The translations under genes were made by a program, and so were the position numbers. A DNA stretch of 64,000 nt from assembly GCA_030429495.1 (NCBI GenBank), contig JAUIFH010000010.1:1-64000 (forward strand). Direction: 5' to 3'. The notes beneath the pieces are model-generated. The model had not been told where the DNA came from. It worked only from the letters and a program-made list of their open reading frames with translations, and searched no databases. Below are positions 61,257-64,000 of the stretch, one piece after another. How positions within the stretch are numbered: position 1 is the first letter of the stretch; the number at the start of each line of letters is the position of its first letter. This DNA is from Alphaproteobacteria bacterium. Lineage in GTDB: Bacteria; Pseudomonadota; Alphaproteobacteria; Rhodobacterales; Rhodobacteraceae.

Positions 61257-62351
61257 ATGTCCACCACCATCAAATATCCGTCCCCTTCGAAGGCTGTTGT
61301 CGAGCTCAGGGGGGTAGAGAAGCGCTTTGCCGCCTTCACGGCGTTGCGCCGTATGGACCTGACCATTCGGGAGGGGGAGTTCTTCACCCTGCTTGGCCCC
61401 TCGGGATGTGGAAAGACGACCACCTTGCGCCTGATTGCCGGGTTCGAGCTGCCCAGCGAAGGGCAGATCATGATTGCCGGGCAGGATGTGTCGAACGTGC
61501 CGACGCATTTGCGGCCTGTGCATACCGTATTCCAGAACTACGCGCTGTTCCCGCATATGACGGTGCTCGATAATGTGGCTTTTCCACTGACGGTGCGCCG
61601 CATCACGAAGGCCGAGCGGTTGGAGCGCGCGCGCGCCGCGCTGGATCTTGTGCAGATGGACGCCTTCGGCGACCGCAAGCCATCGCAGCTCTCGGGCGGA
61701 CAACAGCAGCGCGTGGCCCTTGCCCGGGCGCTTGTCAACGAACCGCAGGTCCTGCTGCTGGACGAACCTCTGGGGGCCCTGGATCTGAAGCTGCGCAAGG
61801 AAATGCAGGCCGAATTGAAGGCCATGCAGCGCCGACTGGGCATCACCTTCGTCTTCGTGACGCACGATCAGGAAGAAGCGCTCTCCATGTCGGATCGCAT
61901 CGCCCTGATGAAAGGCGGCGAGATCGTTCAGCTTGATACGCCAACCGGTCTCTACGACCGGCCGGCGAATGCCTATGTCGCGGACTTTATTGGCGAAACC
62001 AACATGATCCCGGCGCGGGTCGTTTCCTGCGACGCCGATGCCACCCTGGTGGAGGCGATGGGAACCCGTCTACGCGTGTCGGGTTACCACGGTCAGGCGG
62101 CGGGGGCCGAGGTGCAGATGGCGATCCGGCCGGAACGGGTGAGCGACGAGATAGCTGAGCCTTCGAACTGCGCCGAAGGCGTGCTCGCCGATATCGAATT
62201 CATCGGAACCGATCTGCGCATGGCCTATCGGATGACCGACGGTAGCCGCGTCGTGATGCGGCGGCAGAACAGCGGGCGCGCCGCTCCTCAACTAGGCGAA
62301 ACCCGGCGGCTGGGCTTCCGGCAACAGGACCTGCGGCTTTTCAGCCGCTGA
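61257..62351 (+). CDS. Spermidine/putrescine-type ABC importer ATPase
   Basis: A 364-residue PotA-like ATPase. It has Walker A LLGPSGCGKTTTLRLIAGFE, Q-loop FQNYALFPHMT, signature LSGGQQQRVALARALVNEPQ, Walker B VLLLDEPLGALDLKLR and H-loop VFVTHDQEEAL. A C-terminal TOBE-like regulatory domain (ADFIGETNMIPARVVS ... RPERVSDEI) follows. The ATG at 61257 is the first that begins a proper N-terminus; an upstream in-frame extension overlaps the binding-protein gene. It energises the two permeases above. Confidence 0.95.
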   Translation: MSTTIKYPSPSKAVVELRGVEKRFAAFTALRRMDLTIREGEFFTLLGPSGCGKTTTLRLIAGFELPSEGQIMIAGQDVSNVPTHLRPVHTVFQNYALFPHMTVLDNVAFPLTVRRITKAERLERARAALDLVQMDAFGDRKPSQLSGGQQQRVALARALVNEPQVLLLDEPLGALDLKLRKEMQAELKAMQRRLGITFVFVTHDQEEALSMSDRIALMKGGEIVQLDTPTGLYDRPANAYVADFIGETNMIPARVVSCDADATLVEAMGTRLRVSGYHGQAAGAEVQMAIRPERVSDEIAEPSNCAEGVLADIEFIGTDLRMAYRMTDGSRVVMRRQNSGRAAPQLGETRRLGFRQQDLRLFSR

Positions 62352-62368
62352 CAGGACAAGGACAAGTA

Positions 62369-63055
62369 ATGACCGACATCTACCGCCTTGAAGCGCTGCC
62401 GCCGCAGCTCGACGCCGAGACGGCCGTCAAACTGGCCCGGGTCGAGGCCGCGACGCTTGGCCACTATCTGCACACGGGATTCGTGGATACAGCGATCCGC
62501 CCGATGATCGTGGGGCCAAGAGTCGCGGGGGCTGCGGTCACGGTGCAGATATCCGGCCCGGATTCCACCCTGCTTTACCACGCCATGGACCGCGTGCGGC
62601 CCGGCGACATGCTGGTCATTGACCGGGCCGGCGATCACAAGCAGGCCTGCTGGGGCGGCTTCATGGCGGCGCTGGCGCGCATTCGGGGCCTCGCCGGCGT
62701 GATCATCGACGGCGCCGTTACCGACCCCTCCGCGATCCGCGAGGCCGGAGTACCCACCTGGGCGCGTGACACTTCGGCGGTGACGACCAAGCTTCTGAAC
62801 CTTGGGGGCGGTTTCAACGTGCCGGTCTCGATCGGCGGCGTGGCCGTCAATCCCGGCGATGCCGTTCTGGCCGACGACTGCGGCGTCGTCGTGATCGAAC
62901 CCGGGCGCCTGTCCAAGCTGATCGAGGTTGCCCTAGCCGATCAGGCCGAGGAGGGCGACTGGATCGCAAGGCTGCAGAAGGGCGAGATGCTGCAAGACCT
63001 CATCGACATCCGCGGGATGCTGGAGAAGAACGGAATGGAGGGAACCGGTGTCTGA
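62369..63055 (+). CDS. RraA-family aldolase-like protein with altered catalytic Arg
   Basis: A 228-residue protein of the RraA / HMG-CHA aldolase family. The family motif, normally DG-x-V-R-D, reads DGAVTD (GVIIDGAVTDPSAIREAGV), so the metal-binding Asp stays but the substrate Arg is Thr. ACWGGFMAALARIRGLAG supplies the rest of the site. Members act as 4-hydroxy-4-methyl-2-oxoglutarate or 4-carboxy-4-hydroxy-2-oxoadipate aldolases and oxaloacetate decarboxylases; others bind RNase E. The changed Arg leaves the activity uncertain. It follows the ABC operon by 17 bases. Confidence 0.88.
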   Translation: MTDIYRLEALPPQLDAETAVKLARVEAATLGHYLHTGFVDTAIRPMIVGPRVAGAAVTVQISGPDSTLLYHAMDRVRPGDMLVIDRAGDHKQACWGGFMAALARIRGLAGVIIDGAVTDPSAIREAGVPTWARDTSAVTTKLLNLGGGFNVPVSIGGVAVNPGDAVLADDCGVVVIEPGRLSKLIEVALADQAEEGDWIARLQKGEMLQDLIDIRGMLEKNGMEGTGV

Positions 63056-63770
63056 TATGCCTTCCGAAAACGCGGTCTGGCTGTCGACACCGCACCATCA
63101 ACTGGTGGAAATCGCCACGTCGCTCGGATGCCGGCGCTTCGTGCTGGACATCGAGCATGGCTATTTCGATCTGGATGGCACCGACAAGCTCATCGCGCTG
63201 ATCCGGGCGCTCGGGGCGAAGGTCTATGCCAAGGTGTTGGGGCCTGAGACCGTTCCGATCCAGCAGGCACTGGACATGGGGTGCCACGGGGTGATCATTC
63301 CCCATATCGGTGATGCCGGGCACGCCCACCGTGTCACCGCTGCGGCGAAATATCCGCCGAACGGCCTGCGCAGCTTCTCGGGCACGCGCCCGGCGCGGTA
63401 TGACGCGGCGGGGCAGGACTACTATGCCCGCGAAGACGCCGAAACGCTTTGCCTGCCGATGATCGAAAGCGCCGAGGCGCTGGCCGACGTCGAGGCGATC
63501 CTGGCCCTTCCGACGGTGGACGGCCTGTTCGTCGGCCCGTCCGACCTATCCCTGTCGCGTGGGCGCGGGGCATACGCCAAGACCGAGGCCGACTTCGACG
63601 ACCTGCGCCGTATCGCCGCCGCTGCAAAGGCCGCCGGCAAGCCGTGGATCATGCCCGCGTGGTCGCAGGCGGAACGCGATCTTTCGCGGTCGCTCGGTTC
63701 GGCCTGGCAGGTGACGGTCGATGAGTATGGCGCGCTCTGGACCGGCATCGAAGCCGGGCTTCGGGCCTGA
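63048..63770 (+). CDS. HpcH/HpaI-family class II aldolase
   Basis: A 240-residue TIM-barrel aldolase. It has LDIEHGYFDLD (catalytic His), then AKVLGPETVPIQQALDMGCHGVIIP, KYPPNGLRSFSGTRP, PMIESAEALADVEAIL (metal Glu) and VDGLFVGPSDLSLSRG (metal Asp). The Arg that binds the pyruvate carboxylate in HpaI aligns with Lys here (in YAKVLGP). Family enzymes cleave 4-hydroxy-2-oxo acids to pyruvate and an aldehyde. The GTG start overlaps the preceding stop; an ATG three codons in is also possible. Confidence 0.9.
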   Translation: MSDMPSENAVWLSTPHHQLVEIATSLGCRRFVLDIEHGYFDLDGTDKLIALIRALGAKVYAKVLGPETVPIQQALDMGCHGVIIPHIGDAGHAHRVTAAAKYPPNGLRSFSGTRPARYDAAGQDYYAREDAETLCLPMIESAEALADVEAILALPTVDGLFVGPSDLSLSRGRGAYAKTEADFDDLRRIAAAAKAAGKPWIMPAWSQAERDLSRSLGSAWQVTVDEYGALWTGIEAGLRA

Positions 63771-63780
63771 GGAGGGAACA

Positions 63781-64000
63781 TGTCGATCGCCGTCTATCTG
63801 GGGGATGCCGAGGAAACCCGTGAGTGGGTCGAGCTTCTTTCCGGTCTGTTGCCCGAGTTCGAAATTCGTGATCTCGACGATCCGGGAGACGTGGCGGCGG
63901 TGGAATACGCCGTCGTCTGGGCTCCGCCTGCTGGCAGGATCGCGCGCTTTCCGAACTTGAAGGCCGTGGTCTCGATCGGGGCCGGGGTCGATCATGTCCT
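63781..64000 (+). CDS. GhrA-like D-2-hydroxyacid dehydrogenase (partial, runs off the window)
   Basis: Only the first 73 residues are in view. MSIAVYLGDAEETREWVELL and PNLKAVVSIGAGVDHVL are the start of the substrate domain and the GAGVDH motif of D-2-hydroxyacid dehydrogenases of the glyoxylate/hydroxypyruvate reductase A type. It starts 10 bases after the aldolase with GGAGGG as ribosome-binding site, so it belongs to the same operon. It could reduce the aldehyde or 2-oxo acid made by the aldolase; this is inference. Confidence 0.8.

Noticed and set aside
56133-64000. Integrated genomic island for the catabolic cluster
   Set aside because: No integrase, transposase, tRNA or direct-repeat boundary seen; composition looks similar to its surroundings. 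It is treated as a chromosomal cluster.
1-64000. tRNA, rRNA or riboswitch genes
   Set aside because: No cloverleaf, rRNA signature or riboswitch core was recognised in the gaps read; none exceeds about 335 bases even counting the hemP leader.

Overview
The window is a GC-rich stretch of alphaproteobacterial chromosome, most likely from the Rhodobacteraceae (Rhodobacter/Paracoccus/Roseobacter relatives). Three things support this: the gene order trpS, rhomboid-like gene, murJ, glnD; FnrL-type TTGAT-N4-GTCAA boxes and a CtrA-like TTAACCAT site; and three copies of a short repeat (GCCTCCGGCGGGAGTATTT followed by AAGAAGAAG) that I recall as common in this family. Genes are tightly packed with many 4-bp start/stop overlaps. 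No rRNA, tRNA, CRISPR array, integrase or insertion sequence was seen. No gene-free gap exceeds about 270 bases.

Layout. 1-20 kb is mainly housekeeping: the tail of an RTX-like protein, a VOC dioxygenase, trpS, a catalytically dead rhomboid, murJ-glnD, a lipoprotein PBP activator, rsmI-yraN-gshB, an esterase, comM, a GST with an extra Cys domain, coaBC-dut, a membrane-anchored MoeB, an M3 peptidase and a DadA-like oxidoreductase. 20-32 kb is mixed: a GH25 lysozyme lipoprotein, an AhpD-like protein with an FnrL box, a LysM protein, a dimethylglycine/sarcosine dehydrogenase-type fusion, an unknown exported protein, a GT39 transferase, a 2-hydroxyacid dehydrogenase, an SH3 protein, a CDF metal exporter, a small kinase-fold protein and sulfide:quinone oxidoreductase. 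33-42 kb is one minus-strand operon joining xdhABC to a BMP-type (nucleoside/purine) ABC importer, so purine import and xanthine oxidation are probably co-expressed. 42.5-49 kb holds a DUF6544-like protein, a GNAT, dnaE and a phospholipase D-like membrane protein.

49-56 kb is an iron-uptake locus: a TonB-dependent siderophore receptor, a PiuC-type hydroxylase and a dedicated exbB-exbD-tonB set. It converges on a hemP-(FMN alpha-hydroxy-acid oxidase) pair. 56-64 kb is a catabolic cluster. A gamma-glutamyltranspeptidase-fold enzyme is divergent from a GntR regulator, with a near-perfect 28-bp palindrome between them. The regulator is followed by a spermidine/putrescine-type ABC importer, an RraA-family protein, an HpcH/HpaI aldolase and a GhrA-like dehydrogenase that runs off the window.

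The best candidate for an undescribed system is this 56-64 kb cluster. By eye, its transpeptidase homologue lacks the residues that hold the glutamate alpha-carboxylate and amine, its binding protein lacks one of the polyamine-binding acids, and both aldolase-family enzymes have a changed key arginine. It looks like an intact pathway for a substrate that the standard family names do not predict.
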